A stretch of 64,000 nucleotides of DNA. Source: Roseibium porphyridii. Lineage in GTDB: Bacteria; Pseudomonadota; Alphaproteobacteria; Rhizobiales; Stappiaceae. Below the pieces are notes generated by a model. The model was given only the letters and a program-made list of their open reading frames with translations, was not told the DNA's origin and did not search any database. The stretch lies in the NCBI RefSeq assembly GCF_026191725.2, contig NZ_CP120863.1:2770001-2834000 (forward strand). Reading direction: 5' to 3'. The first letter of the stretch is position 1; every line of letters starts with the position of its first letter. Both the position numbers and the translations under genes were made by a program. Positions 17,841 through 26,865 of this stretch are shown one piece after another.

Positions 17841-18740
17841 TCAGGACACACATTGGCCTTTTCTTCGGCCAAGTGACAGTTTCCAGCCAAAGGTCAGTCC
17901 CATGGCGGAAAGAACAATAACAGCGGCACCAATCAGCTGCGGGACATGCAACTGATGGCCGAAAGCGACGTAGTCGACCAGGATCGCGACAACTGGATAG
18001 ATGAATGAAAACGCGCCTTGTAGATAGGTCGGCAATTTCTGGACAGCGCCATACATCAATACATACATGATACCGGTATGGACAATGCCAAGAGTTGCAA
18101 GCGCTGCCCAGGATGTCCCGGTCTGCGGTAGCGCCGACCAGCTTACAAACGGGGCAAGCATCAAGATACCTACACAGACCTGGATAAGGGCGATCAGCTG
18201 CGGTGGTGTGCCAGTCAGTTTTTTCGTGAGAAGTGCGGCTACTGCCCAGAAAAATGCTGCCGACAAGGCCAAGGCAATTCCAAGTGCATAGTTGGAACCG
18301 ATATAGTCAGCTGTTGCGGGTTTGGCTTGAATGATCAACAAAACCCCAAGGAACGCGAACGCAAGCCAGCCAAGTTTAACCGAAGAAATGCGTTCCTTCA
18401 GGAACAGGGCTCCAAAGCCCACCAAAATGAATGGCTGAGTGTTGTAAACGGCGGTTGCGACCCCGATAGATGCTTCGCCATACGCACTGAACAACATCGC
18501 CCAATTGACGACGATCGCAAAACCACCAAGTGCGGCCATCAAAAGCGTCTTGAGTGTCAGCTGGCCTCGCAACAGGCCTTGGGCCGAACAAATGACCAGC
18601 AATGCGAGAGCGCCAAAGGCGCAGCGCCAGAAGACGACATCAATTGCGCCTTCTCCTGACAGGACAACGAACAGGCCGATCGTTCCGAGAATGGTCATGG
18701 CCGCCGTCATTTCGGCAGCACCGCGAAGTGTCTTGTCCAA
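17841..18740 (-). CDS. EamA/DMT-superfamily exporter
   Basis: 299 residues in about ten membrane helices, with the typical two EamA repeats (first half around FVVLSGEGAIDVVFWRCAFGAL and second half around AAFFWAVAALLTKKL). The best start is TTG at 18740, which follows a perfect AAGGAGG by five bases; a longer TTG form from 18779 has no ribosome-binding site. DMT family members export amino acids or metabolites. The Lrp/AsnC regulator is transcribed divergently from the same gap, so it probably controls this exporter in response to an amino acid. Confidence 0.85.
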   Translation of the reverse strand: MDKTLRGAAEMTAAMTILGTIGLFVVLSGEGAIDVVFWRCAFGALALLVICSAQGLLRGQLTLKTLLMAALGGFAIVVNWAMLFSAYGEASIGVATAVYNTQPFILVGFGALFLKERISSVKLGWLAFAFLGVLLIIQAKPATADYIGSNYALGIALALSAAFFWAVAALLTKKLTGTPPQLIALIQVCVGILMLAPFVSWSALPQTGTSWAALATLGIVHTGIMYVLMYGAVQKLPTYLQGAFSFIYPVVAILVDYVAFGHQLHVPQLIGAAVIVLSAMGLTFGWKLSLGRRKGQCVS

Positions 18741-18850
18741 TTTAGCCTCCTTGGGTTCCGATGTTTCCAAGGGTGACAAAGTGTTGGGACGAATTACATA
18801 ACGAAAATTAGACTTTTTGTACTATGAGCCTTATTAAGTAAGATAATTCG

Positions 18851-19324
18851 ATGAAAATGGTGAAAAAGATGAAGTTGGATGCCGCGGACAGAAAGATCGT
18901 TGAAGCGCTGATTTCCGATGCGCGTATGTCGTTGAAGGATCTCGCTGCACATGCGGGGCTGTCTTCACCGGGCGTTTCGGAAAGGATCCGCCGCTTACAA
19001 GATCGTGGCATCGTGCGCGGTTTTTCTGCAGAGATCGATCTTAAGGCGCTGGGCTACAGTCTCCAGGCAATCGTGAGGATCCGGCCGTTGCCGGGAAAAT
19101 TGCATATCGTGCAACAGCTCATTCAGGACATCCCTGAGTTTTGCGAATGCGACAAGGTGACGGGGGAAGACTGTTTTGTTGCGCGTCTCGCGGTTCCAAG
19201 CATCGAGGACCTTGATGGCATCCTCGACAAAATCTCGGACAAGGCGGAAACCAGCACGTCCATCGTGAAATCTCAGCCGATCCGGCGGCGACCGCCGCCT
19301 TTGGTTATAGACTGCGAAAGTTAG
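18851..19324 (+). CDS. Lrp/AsnC family transcriptional regulator
   Basis: 157 residues: an N-terminal winged helix-turn-helix (DAADRKIVEALISDARMSLKDLAAHAGLSSPGVSERIRRLQ) and a C-terminal RAM effector domain (QAIVRIRPLPGKLH onwards). The Lrp family senses amino acids and often acts on a neighbouring exporter. Here the divergent DMT exporter is the likely target; the 110-bp gap between them is AT-rich and would hold both promoters. Three in-frame ATGs lie at the 5' end (18851, 18857, 18869), so the exact start is uncertain. Confidence 0.9.
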   Translation: MKMVKKMKLDAADRKIVEALISDARMSLKDLAAHAGLSSPGVSERIRRLQDRGIVRGFSAEIDLKALGYSLQAIVRIRPLPGKLHIVQQLIQDIPEFCECDKVTGEDCFVARLAVPSIEDLDGILDKISDKAETSTSIVKSQPIRRRPPPLVIDCES

Positions 19325-19509
19325 AGCCAACGATGCCGTCAGTCTGAAACCAGCAACGATGGAACCGGTTGACGACCCAAAGCAGCCGATTAGCCAGCTT
19401 TAAGGGGTAAAGGGTTGCCGATCCGGATTGAATCCCCTATCAGCAGGCGGTCCAAATACCTTTGTGAAGCTTACCTGCATTGTCTGCAGGAGTGAGCAGG
19501 AGAAAAAAG

Positions 19510-21480
19510 ATGATCCAACTGACTTTCCCCGACAATTCCGTGCGCGAATATGAAGCTGGCACCACTGGTCTGGCAATCGCCGAGGGCATTTCCAAGTCGC
19601 TTGCCAAGAAGGCAGTTGCAATGACGTTGGACGGGGAACTGAAAGATCTTTCAGATCCGATCGATGCCGACCATCAGATTGAAATCGTAACCCGCGACGA
19701 CCCGCGTGCGCTCGAGCTAATCCGGCATGATGCAGCACACGTCATGGCCGAGGCTGTTCAGGAGTTGTGGCCCGGTACACAGGTGACCATCGGTCCGGTC
19801 ATCGAGAACGGCTTCTACTACGATTTCAAACGCGTCAATCCGGATACTGACGAAGACTGGCCTTTCCATCCGGACGAGTTGCCTGTCATCGAAAAAAAGA
19901 TGCGTGAGATCATCGGCCGTGGTGCCCAGTTCACCAAGGAATTCTGGAGCCGCGAAGAAGCCAAAACCTTTTTTGCCGCCAAAGGCGAACACTACAAGGT
20001 CGAGCTGATCGATGCCATTCCTGAAGATCAGGAAATCCGGATCTACAAGCAGGGGCAATGGCTGGATCTGTGCCGTGGCCCGCATATGGCCTCAACAAGG
20101 CAGATCGGCGATGCGTTTAAACTGATGAAGGTTGCCGGAGCATATTGGCGCGGCGACTCCAACAACGAAATGTTGTCCAGGATCTACGCAACGGCCTGGC
20201 ATAACGAAAAGGAGCTGAAAGGCTACCTTCGTATGCTGGAAGAAGCGGAAAAGCGCGATCACCGGAAGCTCGGACGTGAAATGGATCTGTTTCATTTCCA
20301 GGAAGAGGGGCCTGGCGTCGTTTTCTGGCATCCGAACGGCTGGGACATGTTCCAGAACCTGATTGCCTATAAACGCCGTGTGCTGCGAGACACGTATAAC
20401 GAAGTGAATGCACCGCAGGTTCTGCACACTTCGCTTTGGGAAACTTCAGGCCACTGGACCTGGTACAAAGAAAACATGTTCTCCGTGCAGTGCGCTGACC
20501 CTGAAGCTGAGGACAACCGTGTCTTTGCCTTGAAGCCGATGAACTGCCCGGGGCACGTGCAAATCTTCAAACACGGCTTGAAAAGCTATCGTGATCTGCC
20601 GTTGCGCCTTGCTGAATTTGGTGTGGTTCACCGCTACGAACCGTCAGGTGCACTGCATGGGCTGATGCGCGTTCGCGGGTTCACGCAAGACGATGCCCAC
20701 GTTTTCTGCACCGAAGAGCAGATGGCCGACGAGTGTATGAAGATCAACGATCTCATTCTCTCGGTTTATAAGGACTTCGGATTTGACGAGATTGTTGTCA
20801 AATTGTCGACCCGTCCAGAAAAACGTGTCGGCACCGATGAAGCCTGGGATCATGCCGAAACGATCATGGCCGATGTGCTGAAGCGGATCGAGGCGGAGTC
20901 CGAAGGACGGGTGAAAACCGACATTCTTCCGGGTGAGGGCGCTTTCTACGGTCCGAAGTTCGAATACACCTTGCGAGATGCGATCGGTCGTGAATGGCAA
21001 TGTGGCACCACACAGGTGGACTTCAATCTGCCGGAGCGCTTCGGTGCGTTCTATGTCGACAATAACGGTGAGAAGAAAACTCCGGTCATGATCCACAGAG
21101 CGATCTGCGGATCTATGGAACGCTTCCTTGGTATCCTGATCGAGAACTATGCCGGACACTTTCCGCTCTGGTTTGCGCCCTTGCAGATCGTGGTTGCGAC
21201 CATTACCTCAGAGGCCGATGCTTACGGACAGGAAGTTGCCGATCTTCTGAAGTCGAAAGGTCTGAAAGTTGAAACAGACTTCCGCAATGAGAAGATCAAC
21301 TACAAGGTTCGCGAACACTCGCTTGCCAAAGTTCCGGTGATTATTGTTTGTGGTATGCGTGAAGCGGAAGAAAAGACAGTGAATATTCGCCGCCTGGGTT
21401 CCAAGGACCAGAAGGCCATGGGGCTGGAGGAGGCTGTCGCGGCCTTTGTCGAGGAAGCAACACCGCCCGATCTTCGCTAG
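19510..21480 (+). CDS. thrS: Threonyl-tRNA synthetase
   Basis: 656 residues. The start is the ATG at 19510 after GCAGGAG. Domain order: N-terminal TGS domain ([17 protein letters not shown]), the editing domain with [13 protein letters not shown], the class II catalytic core with [10 protein letters not shown] and [22 protein letters not shown], and the C-terminal anticodon-binding domain from about residue 555. This is the standard full-length bacterial enzyme. The 185-bp upstream region shows no obvious leader structure. A composite hairpin follows the stop codon. Confidence 0.97.
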   Translation: MIQLTFPDNSVREYEAGTTGLAIAEGISKSLAKKAVAMTLDGELKDLSDPIDADHQIEIVTRDDPRALELIRHDAAHVMAEAVQELWPGTQVTIGPVIENGFYYDFKRVNPDTDEDWPFHPDELPVIEKKMREIIGRGAQFTKEFWSREEAKTFFAAKGEHYKVELIDAIPEDQEIRIYKQGQWLDLCRGPHMASTRQIGDAFKLMKVAGAYWRGDSNNEMLSRIYATAWHNEKELKGYLRMLEEAEKRDHRKLGREMDLFHFQEEGPGVVFWHPNGWDMFQNLIAYKRRVLRDTYNEVNAPQVLHTSLWETSGHWTWYKENMFSVQCADPEAEDNRVFALKPMNCPGHVQIFKHGLKSYRDLPLRLAEFGVVHRYEPSGALHGLMRVRGFTQDDAHVFCTEEQMADECMKINDLILSVYKDFGFDEIVVKLSTRPEKRVGTDEAWDHAETIMADVLKRIEAESEGRVKTDILPGEGAFYGPKFEYTLRDAIGREWQCGTTQVDFNLPERFGAFYVDNNGEKKTPVMIHRAICGSMERFLGILIENYAGHFPLWFAPLQIVVATITSEADAYGQEVADLLKSKGLKVETDFRNEKINYKVREHSLAKVPVIIVCGMREAEEKTVNIRRLGSKDQKAMGLEEAVAAFVEEATPPDLR

Positions 21481-21485
21481 TGCGT

Positions 21486-21556
21486 CGTCTCCTGAGTAGG
21501 AGATTCTAACAGCTTGCACATTGCCCTTACGCTGGGGTATCCCCTGGGGCAATGTG
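21486..21556 (+). terminator. Composite stem-loops downstream of thrS
   Basis: A short hairpin TCTCCT-gagt-AGGAGA lies at 21488-21503. A larger one has arms CACATTGCCC (21517-21526) and GGGCAATGTG (21547-21556), with an inner GGGG-tat-CCCC stem (21534-21544). There is no T run. It probably marks the 3' end of the thrS transcript. Confidence 0.55.
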
Positions 21557-21634
21557 CTGTCACATTGTTGAAACGGAGCTTCTGGTATTGGGTTTCTGAT
21601 TTACCAGAGTTTCATCAGGTTCAAGACAACGGCC

Positions 21635-22483
21635 GTGAACTACGCTGAATTCAGTTACGCAAATCCCGAGCACCCGCCACTGAAGCGGTGGACAATCCGT
21701 GCCATTGAGGGATTGTCGGGACGTCGCAAGCTTGTCGATCTTTATGAAGTGTGGAAGCACACCATGGTCGGCACGTCCGACTACATCTGGAGCGATTTGC
21801 TCGGGCTGATCAATCTGGATGTTGCCGTTACGGATGGCGAATGGCCTCCGAAGAACCTTCCCGAAGGTCCTTTGGTCCTGATTGCGAACCATCCCTATGG
21901 CATTGGTGATGGACTGGCTATTCTGGCGCTTGCAGAACAGCTGGACCGTCCTTTCAAGATCCTGATCAACAATGAGTTGCTGAAGGTTCCTGAAGTCCGT
22001 CCGTTTTCTCTGCCTGTTGATTTTGAAGAGACCAAGCAGGCCTTGAAGACCAACATGCAGACCCGAAAGGAAGCGCTGCGGCTGCTTCAGGAAGGCACGA
22101 CAATCATCGTGTTCCCCGGTGGTGGCGTCGCGACCGCAGCCAAACCGTTCGGTCGTGCAGAAGAGCTGCCCTGGAAAACCTTTACGGCAAAGATGATCCG
22201 CTCATCGCGGGCGACTGTCCTGCCGCTCTATTTTGAGGGGCAGAATTCCTGGCTGTTTCATCTGGTCAGCAAGTACTCGCTGACCTTGCGCCTGTCATTG
22301 CTGGTGCGTGAATTCAGGCGCATTCTAGGGACGGTGATTACAGCGCGGGCTGGAAATCCAATCTCCTACGAAACCTTGTCGGGTTTCAAGGATCAGAAGG
22401 AAGTCATGGATTTTCTTCAGACCAAGGTGATGGAGATGGGACCCTGCGTCAGCTCGGGTAAACTGCTCGGTCGACGCGATTGA
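21635..22483 (+). CDS. Lysophospholipid acyltransferase (PlsC-like)
   Basis: 282 residues. The acyltransferase block I is the HX4D-like IANHPYGIGDGLAI; later blocks include INNELLKVPEVRPFSLPVD and GTTIIVFPGGGVAT. These place it among 1-acyl-glycerol-3-phosphate acyltransferase relatives; whether it acts on phospholipid, ornithine lipid or lipid A cannot be told. There is no clear membrane segment. The start is GTG at 21635 with a weak ribosome-binding site; translation may begin there because no ATG lies nearby in frame. It follows thrS but is separated by the hairpin region. Confidence 0.75.
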   Translation: MNYAEFSYANPEHPPLKRWTIRAIEGLSGRRKLVDLYEVWKHTMVGTSDYIWSDLLGLINLDVAVTDGEWPPKNLPEGPLVLIANHPYGIGDGLAILALAEQLDRPFKILINNELLKVPEVRPFSLPVDFEETKQALKTNMQTRKEALRLLQEGTTIIVFPGGGVATAAKPFGRAEELPWKTFTAKMIRSSRATVLPLYFEGQNSWLFHLVSKYSLTLRLSLLVREFRRILGTVITARAGNPISYETLSGFKDQKEVMDFLQTKVMEMGPCVSSGKLLGRRD

Positions 22484-22532
22484 AAATGACGCGACTCGGT
22501 TGACCGTCCTACAATATTGTCGGCTTTGAAGG

Positions 22533-23624
22533 TCAGTTGTTGATAGTGGCTTGCTGAGACGACAATTCACTCACGGATGTCACCACTTCGACTTCTCGAT
22601 CTTCGCCCGGGGTTACTTCAAATGTATGAAGATATGTTCGGCCGTTGTTGCGCGCGAGTGCCTCATATTCACCAGCCGCCAAAACAAAGTCGGGAAAAGC
22701 CCCGGTGGCTTCAACGACGACATCGCCGCCCGGGCTCAATACGGACCAGGTGGTGTTGGCAATTGCCTCACCACCGCGTTCGTTGACGAGCTTCAATGTA
22801 ATGCCCGCGGCTTTGTGGAAGATCGTCGCTTCGGTCAGTTTTCCAGGGAGCACCTGGACATCGGCTCGAACCACAGCATTGACGTCGCCGTATCGGCTTA
22901 CAACATGATAAGTGTCGGCATTCAAACGGACGATTGAACCGGGTGTCACGTTGCTGACAATGAGGTCTCGCTCACCGCGCTCATCGAATTCCAATCCATA
23001 GACGTCGAAAGAAACGGGTTTGCCATCAATCGTCTGACCGTCTTTGAGTGTCGCTCCGAATTTGATGCCGCCGGCATTCAGCGTCACCATCTTTGACTGG
23101 ACTTCCTTGCCAATCATGATCCTGTTGGTGGATTGGGCATAGCCGTAGGCAGTGTGGATGAGGTACGAGCCCGGCTCCAGGCGAAATTCCGCGTCGCCAC
23201 CCTTGTGCGTTGCCACAAGTTGCAGCCGTCCATCCGTATTGGTGGTCTCGGAATAAATGCGCCAGATCAGCCCATCATAGAGCGGCTTTGCGTCAGCGGT
23301 GAGCTTTGCCATCAGGTAAAGTGCGCCTTCCTGAAGACCGCTTGCGACGTCTGTCGCTGAAGATCTTGTCGGGGCATATGGGCTTGGAAGCAGTACGTCT
23401 GAAAACAGTGGCTCAGGTTCGCGGTCGAGCAGATTGATGATCGGGTTTTCAACGGGAGCGTTGGGGTCCGGCTTCTTGGCCGGGGGCATGGGAGCTTCCA
23501 AGGTCTGCGCAAAAGCGGTGCTGCTCACAAACAGGAGTGTCATGCAAACAAGCAGTGCTTGCGCTGCCGCTGCTACAGGTTTGTTTAAACCGTACCCGCC
23601 TGAGACAATTGGTGTTTTTAACAT
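22533..23624 (-). CDS. Exported protein with repeated beta-sandwich-like units
   Basis: 363 residues. A signal peptide of about 39 residues ends SSTAFAQ; an internal ATG would shorten its n-region. After a proline-rich linker the mature part holds about three related units with the pattern GxYxxxxxYG...V.pGk...A.I.nAGgI.fk (for example EPGSYLIHTAYGYAQSTNRI, NADTYHVVSRYGDVNAVV, AAGEYEALARNNGRTY). This suggests tandem Ig-like or carboxypeptidase-regulatory-like folds. I do not recognise a named family. A periplasmic or surface structural role is inference. It is convergent with the acyltransferase. Confidence 0.75.
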   Translation of the reverse strand: MLKTPIVSGGYGLNKPVAAAAQALLVCMTLLFVSSTAFAQTLEAPMPPAKKPDPNAPVENPIINLLDREPEPLFSDVLLPSPYAPTRSSATDVASGLQEGALYLMAKLTADAKPLYDGLIWRIYSETTNTDGRLQLVATHKGGDAEFRLEPGSYLIHTAYGYAQSTNRIMIGKEVQSKMVTLNAGGIKFGATLKDGQTIDGKPVSFDVYGLEFDERGERDLIVSNVTPGSIVRLNADTYHVVSRYGDVNAVVRADVQVLPGKLTEATIFHKAAGITLKLVNERGGEAIANTTWSVLSPGGDVVVEATGAFPDFVLAAGEYEALARNNGRTYLHTFEVTPGEDREVEVVTSVSELSSQQATINN

Positions 23625-23939
23625 GCCCGTTTCATTATCTTTTTGACTCGACGTGTTTTACCAGTCTTTTGCATTTAATTCCAATCGCGGTTGTCGGTCG
23701 GGATCAGAGCTTCCGCGCTTCAGACGATATTTGTCGAAGCAAAGGAGATCGGTCGGTTTCATTGCCCCAACAGCGCCGGCAAAAAACACCAAATTTTTAT
23801 TCAACAACCCGGATTGAATTTCGGTCCCTAATGGGACTTAAATTCGGGCGAATTCAAGACGTTTCAGATAGAAGTTGACTTTTGCGGCTAATCAATTAGT
23901 TGATAGTTGCAAATGAAACTATCTCAACAGGATAAGTTC
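23625..23939. promoter_or_regulatory. Intergenic region with stem-loop and palindrome
   Basis: 315 bp between divergent genes. A stem-loop at 23816-23845 combines GAATTT/AAATTC and GTCCC/GGGAC around a TAAT loop. At 23891-23904 the palindrome ATCAA-TTAG-TTGAT lies 36 bp before the nitroreductase ATG and could be an operator. No gene is seen. Confidence 0.4.
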
Positions 23940-24536
23940 ATGCCCAATCAAGACACAATGTCGCCGGAAACACTCTCGTTTCTGCGACAAAGACGGTCTC
24001 ACCCTTCTGTCACGATGTCTTCTCCCGGACCAGACGATGACCAGATCCGGGACATTTTGACAATCGCCGCTCGCGTTCCGGATCACGGCAAACTGAGCCC
24101 ATGGCGCTTCGTGCTTTACCCGAGCGAGCAGAGTGAAACAATCGGAGCCTGGCTGGCTGCTCGCTGTGAGAGCCTGAACGGACCACTTGATTACGAACAG
24201 CGCCAGAAAGAACTGACACGGTTCCAAAGAGCACCGCGCGTCATCGGCGTTGTCAGCACTGCGGCCGAGCATCCCAAGATACCCATTTGGGAGCAGCAAC
24301 TTTCGGCTGGTGCTGTGTGCATGAACCTTGTCACCGCTGCCGCCGCATCAGGATATGTTTCGCAATGGCTGACTGAATGGTTTGCCTTTGACGAAGAGGC
24401 AAGCCGGTATTTGGGTGCCGGTGAAAATGAGCGTTTTGCCGGCTTCGTGCACATCGGTACGGCGACGCAGCCTCCTGTTGAGCGTCAGCGCCCCGACCTT
24501 GCACAATTGATCTCCAACTGGACACAAGCTGACTAA
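23940..24536 (+). CDS. Nitroreductase family protein
   Basis: 198 residues. Motifs RRSHPSVTM (FMN phosphate binding), PDHGKLSPWRFVLY and CMNLVTAAAASGYVSQWLTEW identify the nitroreductase fold of the single-domain YdjA-like type, which lacks the C-terminal extension of NfsA. It would bind FMN and reduce unknown substrates with NAD(P)H. The ATG at 23940 follows AGGA; in-frame upstream starts (TTG 23907, ATG 23913) are less likely. The flavin reductase-like gene starts 4 bp after its stop, so the two are cotranscribed and may share the flavin chemistry. Confidence 0.88.
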   Translation: MPNQDTMSPETLSFLRQRRSHPSVTMSSPGPDDDQIRDILTIAARVPDHGKLSPWRFVLYPSEQSETIGAWLAARCESLNGPLDYEQRQKELTRFQRAPRVIGVVSTAAEHPKIPIWEQQLSAGAVCMNLVTAAAASGYVSQWLTEWFAFDEEASRYLGAGENERFAGFVHIGTATQPPVERQRPDLAQLISNWTQAD

Positions 24537-24540
24537 ACAC

Positions 24541-25143
24541 ATGTATTACGACACTGAGAAAAACGATCACGGCCTGCCACACAATCCATTCAAGGCAATT
24601 GTTGCACCCCGGCCGATTGGCTGGATTTCATCACAAGACAGCGATGGCCGGACCAATCTGGCACCTTACAGCTTCTTCAATTGTGTATGTGACCGGCCAC
24701 CGATCGTCTTGTTTTCGTCATCGGGCTACAAGGACAGCGTCGCAAACGTCGATAGCACTGGTGAGTTCGTCTGCAACATGGCGAGCTGGGATCTGAAGGA
24801 CGAAATGAACCTGTCTTCGGCGGCTGTTCCGCACGAGACTTCGGAATTCGATCTGACCGGCCTTGAAATGGCGCCTTCACGTCTGGTCCGACCGCCTAGA
24901 GTGGCCAAAGCGGTAACCGCGCTGGAATGCAAGCACCTGCAGACACTGCAGATGAAGGGACTTGATGGCAAGGAGGCCGACAGCTGGGTGGTTTTTGGTC
25001 AGGTCGTTGGTGTTCATATAGACGACAACATCATTGTTGACGGGCGGGTTGATGTGACGCGTTACAAGCCGCTTTCGCGGCTCGGCTATATGGACTACGC
25101 GGTCATAGAACAGGTTTTTGAGATGGGCCGTCCCAAGTCCTGA
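24541..25143 (+). CDS. Flavin reductase-like FMN-binding protein
   Basis: 200 residues of the flavin reductase/DIM6 split-barrel family: APRPIGWISSQDSDGRTNLAPYSFFN is the flavin-binding strand-loop, and GRVDVTRYKPLSRLGY is the conserved C-terminal stretch. Family members bind FMN and reduce it or act as oxidoreductases. It is tightly linked to the upstream nitroreductase (4 bp). A rho-independent terminator follows, ending the operon. Confidence 0.85.
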   Translation: MYYDTEKNDHGLPHNPFKAIVAPRPIGWISSQDSDGRTNLAPYSFFNCVCDRPPIVLFSSSGYKDSVANVDSTGEFVCNMASWDLKDEMNLSSAAVPHETSEFDLTGLEMAPSRLVRPPRVAKAVTALECKHLQTLQMKGLDGKEADSWVVFGQVVGVHIDDNIIVDGRVDVTRYKPLSRLGYMDYAVIEQVFEMGRPKS

Positions 25144-25167
25144 CATTTGCGTCTGTTGCTGGGAAAT

Positions 25168-25193
25168 GGCGTCGGCTGCTCCGGCGCCTTTTT
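25168..25193 (+). terminator. Rho-independent terminator
   Basis: Stem GGCGTCGG/CCGGCGCC (one wobble pair) with a CTGCT loop, followed by TTTTT. It closes the nitroreductase-flavin reductase operon. Confidence 0.85.
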
Positions 25194-25389
25194 CATTTCC
25201 GGTTGCCGACTCATACAAATGGGAGCTATCAGACATTTGGTTGAGTCGAAGACTTGTCGTCGATATCCAAAGAAAACCCGTGGTTTTTGCTGAATTTCCA
25301 CATTTCCGGACGCCAAATTCAGCAGAACTGCTCAACTTTTTCAGAAAATGCCGAAGTCGGAAGTCACACAGACACTTGACTGTGACTTG

Positions 25390-25404
25390 TTAAGGTTTTG
25401 TTAA
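25390..25404 (+). promoter_or_regulatory. CtrA box upstream of the SLT gene
   Basis: TTAAGGTTTTGTTAA is an exact TTAA-N7-TTAA element, 59 bp before the ATG at 25463. A second near-match (TTAA-N7-ATAA) begins at 25422. CtrA is the cell-cycle response regulator of alphaproteobacteria and often controls motility and wall-remodelling genes, so this position fits activation or repression of the transglycosylase. Confidence 0.6.
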
Positions 25405-25462
25405 CCTTTTCGGCGCGAAAGTTAACAAAGTAATAAATCAGTTCCGTCGAGGAGACAGGGTC

Positions 25463-26773
25463 ATGCATATTGCTGACACTACCTCGGTCGCGTCTCGGAT
25501 CGAGCTTGCGTTTCAGTCTGCGAGTACTTCAACAGGTACGTCATTCGACTATCTGGTAAAGACGGCTGCGAGAGAGTCGTCCTTCAATCCGTCTGCGAAG
25601 GCCAAGACTTCGAGCGCGACAGGTCTGTTTCAGTTCATTGAATCCACCTGGCTGGAAACAATGAAGGAAGCCGGCCCCAAGCACGGGTTGGAAAACTATT
25701 CTGAACATATCAAGCGCTCGAAAAGCGGGAAGTACTACGTTAGCGATGCCAACATGCGCCGTGAAATCCTGGATCTGAGGAAGGATCCGGAAATCTCGTC
25801 GATGATGGCCGGAGCATTGACGCAGAAGAATTCTGAGTATCTGGAGCGAAAAATCGGCCGGGCACCTACGGACGGTGAACTCTACATGGCGCACTTCCTG
25901 GGTGCGCATGGTGCGAGCAAGCTCATTGATGCAACCAACGCCAATCCGAACACGCGTGCGGATTCGGTCTTTTCTGCTCAGGCCAGAGCCAACAAGCCGA
26001 TCTTCTACAATCGAAACGGTACGGCACGGTCGATGCAGGAAGTGTACGAGGTCATCGTGTCGAAGCATGATGCCGTAACGATGATTGCAGAGGTGAGTGG
26101 GAAGAAAAACCTGAGGACATCCGGGGCATTGACGCAGGTGGCGACCCTGCCAAATGCGAAGCCTGTCCAAAATCCTTCTCCCTTCGACCCGCAGCAAATT
26201 GATCAGTTGGCCGGAGACCCGGCAGCAGCCTTCGCAATGCGTGGAAAACCACAATTGACACCTCAGCTCGCTGCGAGTGATCAGGGCATACCATCACTCC
26301 CCGAGAACAATCCGGTGGAGCTTGCAAAGGCGAAGTTGTCGATACCAGAAAGCCTGACAGGTGAAACGAGCCAGTCCTCACCAAGTGCTGTTTTCTTGCA
26401 GGAACAGGTCGTTGCGGCAGCAGGCACGAGGCAGGCACCACAGGATCCAAAAGAGGCCTCTCTAAACCCGTCAAACGGAGAAGCGGCCAATACACGGGTC
26501 TTATCGGCCTTCCAGGCTGCCGAGACCTTGAACCCATTTGAAGCCTTGTTCCGAAACGATGAAGCTTCCAAACAAGCCGGGGTCAATCCAAGATTTGCGT
26601 CCGCATTTGCGGCTGTTGAGGAAGCAGCGCGGTTTAGCGCGTTGTCAGGCACATCGAATCAGGTTGCGGCCCAGGAGCTGGCCTTGGCCGACCAGGGCGG
26701 GCCACTCGATTTGACCCGTTTTCTGAGGCTTAAGGCCGAAGAAGAACAAAAAGACCTTCTGCCACCGGCGTGA
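25463..26773 (+). CDS. Transglycosylase SLT-domain protein
   Basis: 436 residues. The N-terminal 210 residues form a lytic transglycosylase domain: the catalytic Glu is in KTAARESSFNP (about residue 38), followed by SSATGLFQFIESTWL and, further on, YMAHFLGAHGASKLI. There is no signal peptide, so export would need another route. The C-terminal half is low-complexity and rich in Pro, Ala and Gln, probably disordered. SLT proteins cleave peptidoglycan; homologues of this layout are linked to flagellar or envelope assembly, which fits the CtrA box. The ATG at 25463 has GAGGAGAC upstream. Confidence 0.8.
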   Translation: MHIADTTSVASRIELAFQSASTSTGTSFDYLVKTAARESSFNPSAKAKTSSATGLFQFIESTWLETMKEAGPKHGLENYSEHIKRSKSGKYYVSDANMRREILDLRKDPEISSMMAGALTQKNSEYLERKIGRAPTDGELYMAHFLGAHGASKLIDATNANPNTRADSVFSAQARANKPIFYNRNGTARSMQEVYEVIVSKHDAVTMIAEVSGKKNLRTSGALTQVATLPNAKPVQNPSPFDPQQIDQLAGDPAAAFAMRGKPQLTPQLAASDQGIPSLPENNPVELAKAKLSIPESLTGETSQSSPSAVFLQEQVVAAAGTRQAPQDPKEASLNPSNGEAANTRVLSAFQAAETLNPFEALFRNDEASKQAGVNPRFASAFAAVEEAARFSALSGTSNQVAAQELALADQGGPLDLTRFLRLKAEEEQKDLLPPA

Positions 26774-26865
26774 ACGCGCCGGTTATTGTCAAAATTATGG
26801 TGAACCGATCGTTAAGCCTTTGATGTCAGGATGTATCTGACACTTGGGAAGATTGTTTTACCGCT

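Noticed and set aside
23891..23904. ATCAA-N4-TTGAT as an FNR box
   Set aside because: The half-sites are in the opposite order to the FNR consensus TTGAT-N4-ATCAA. Kept only as a possible operator.
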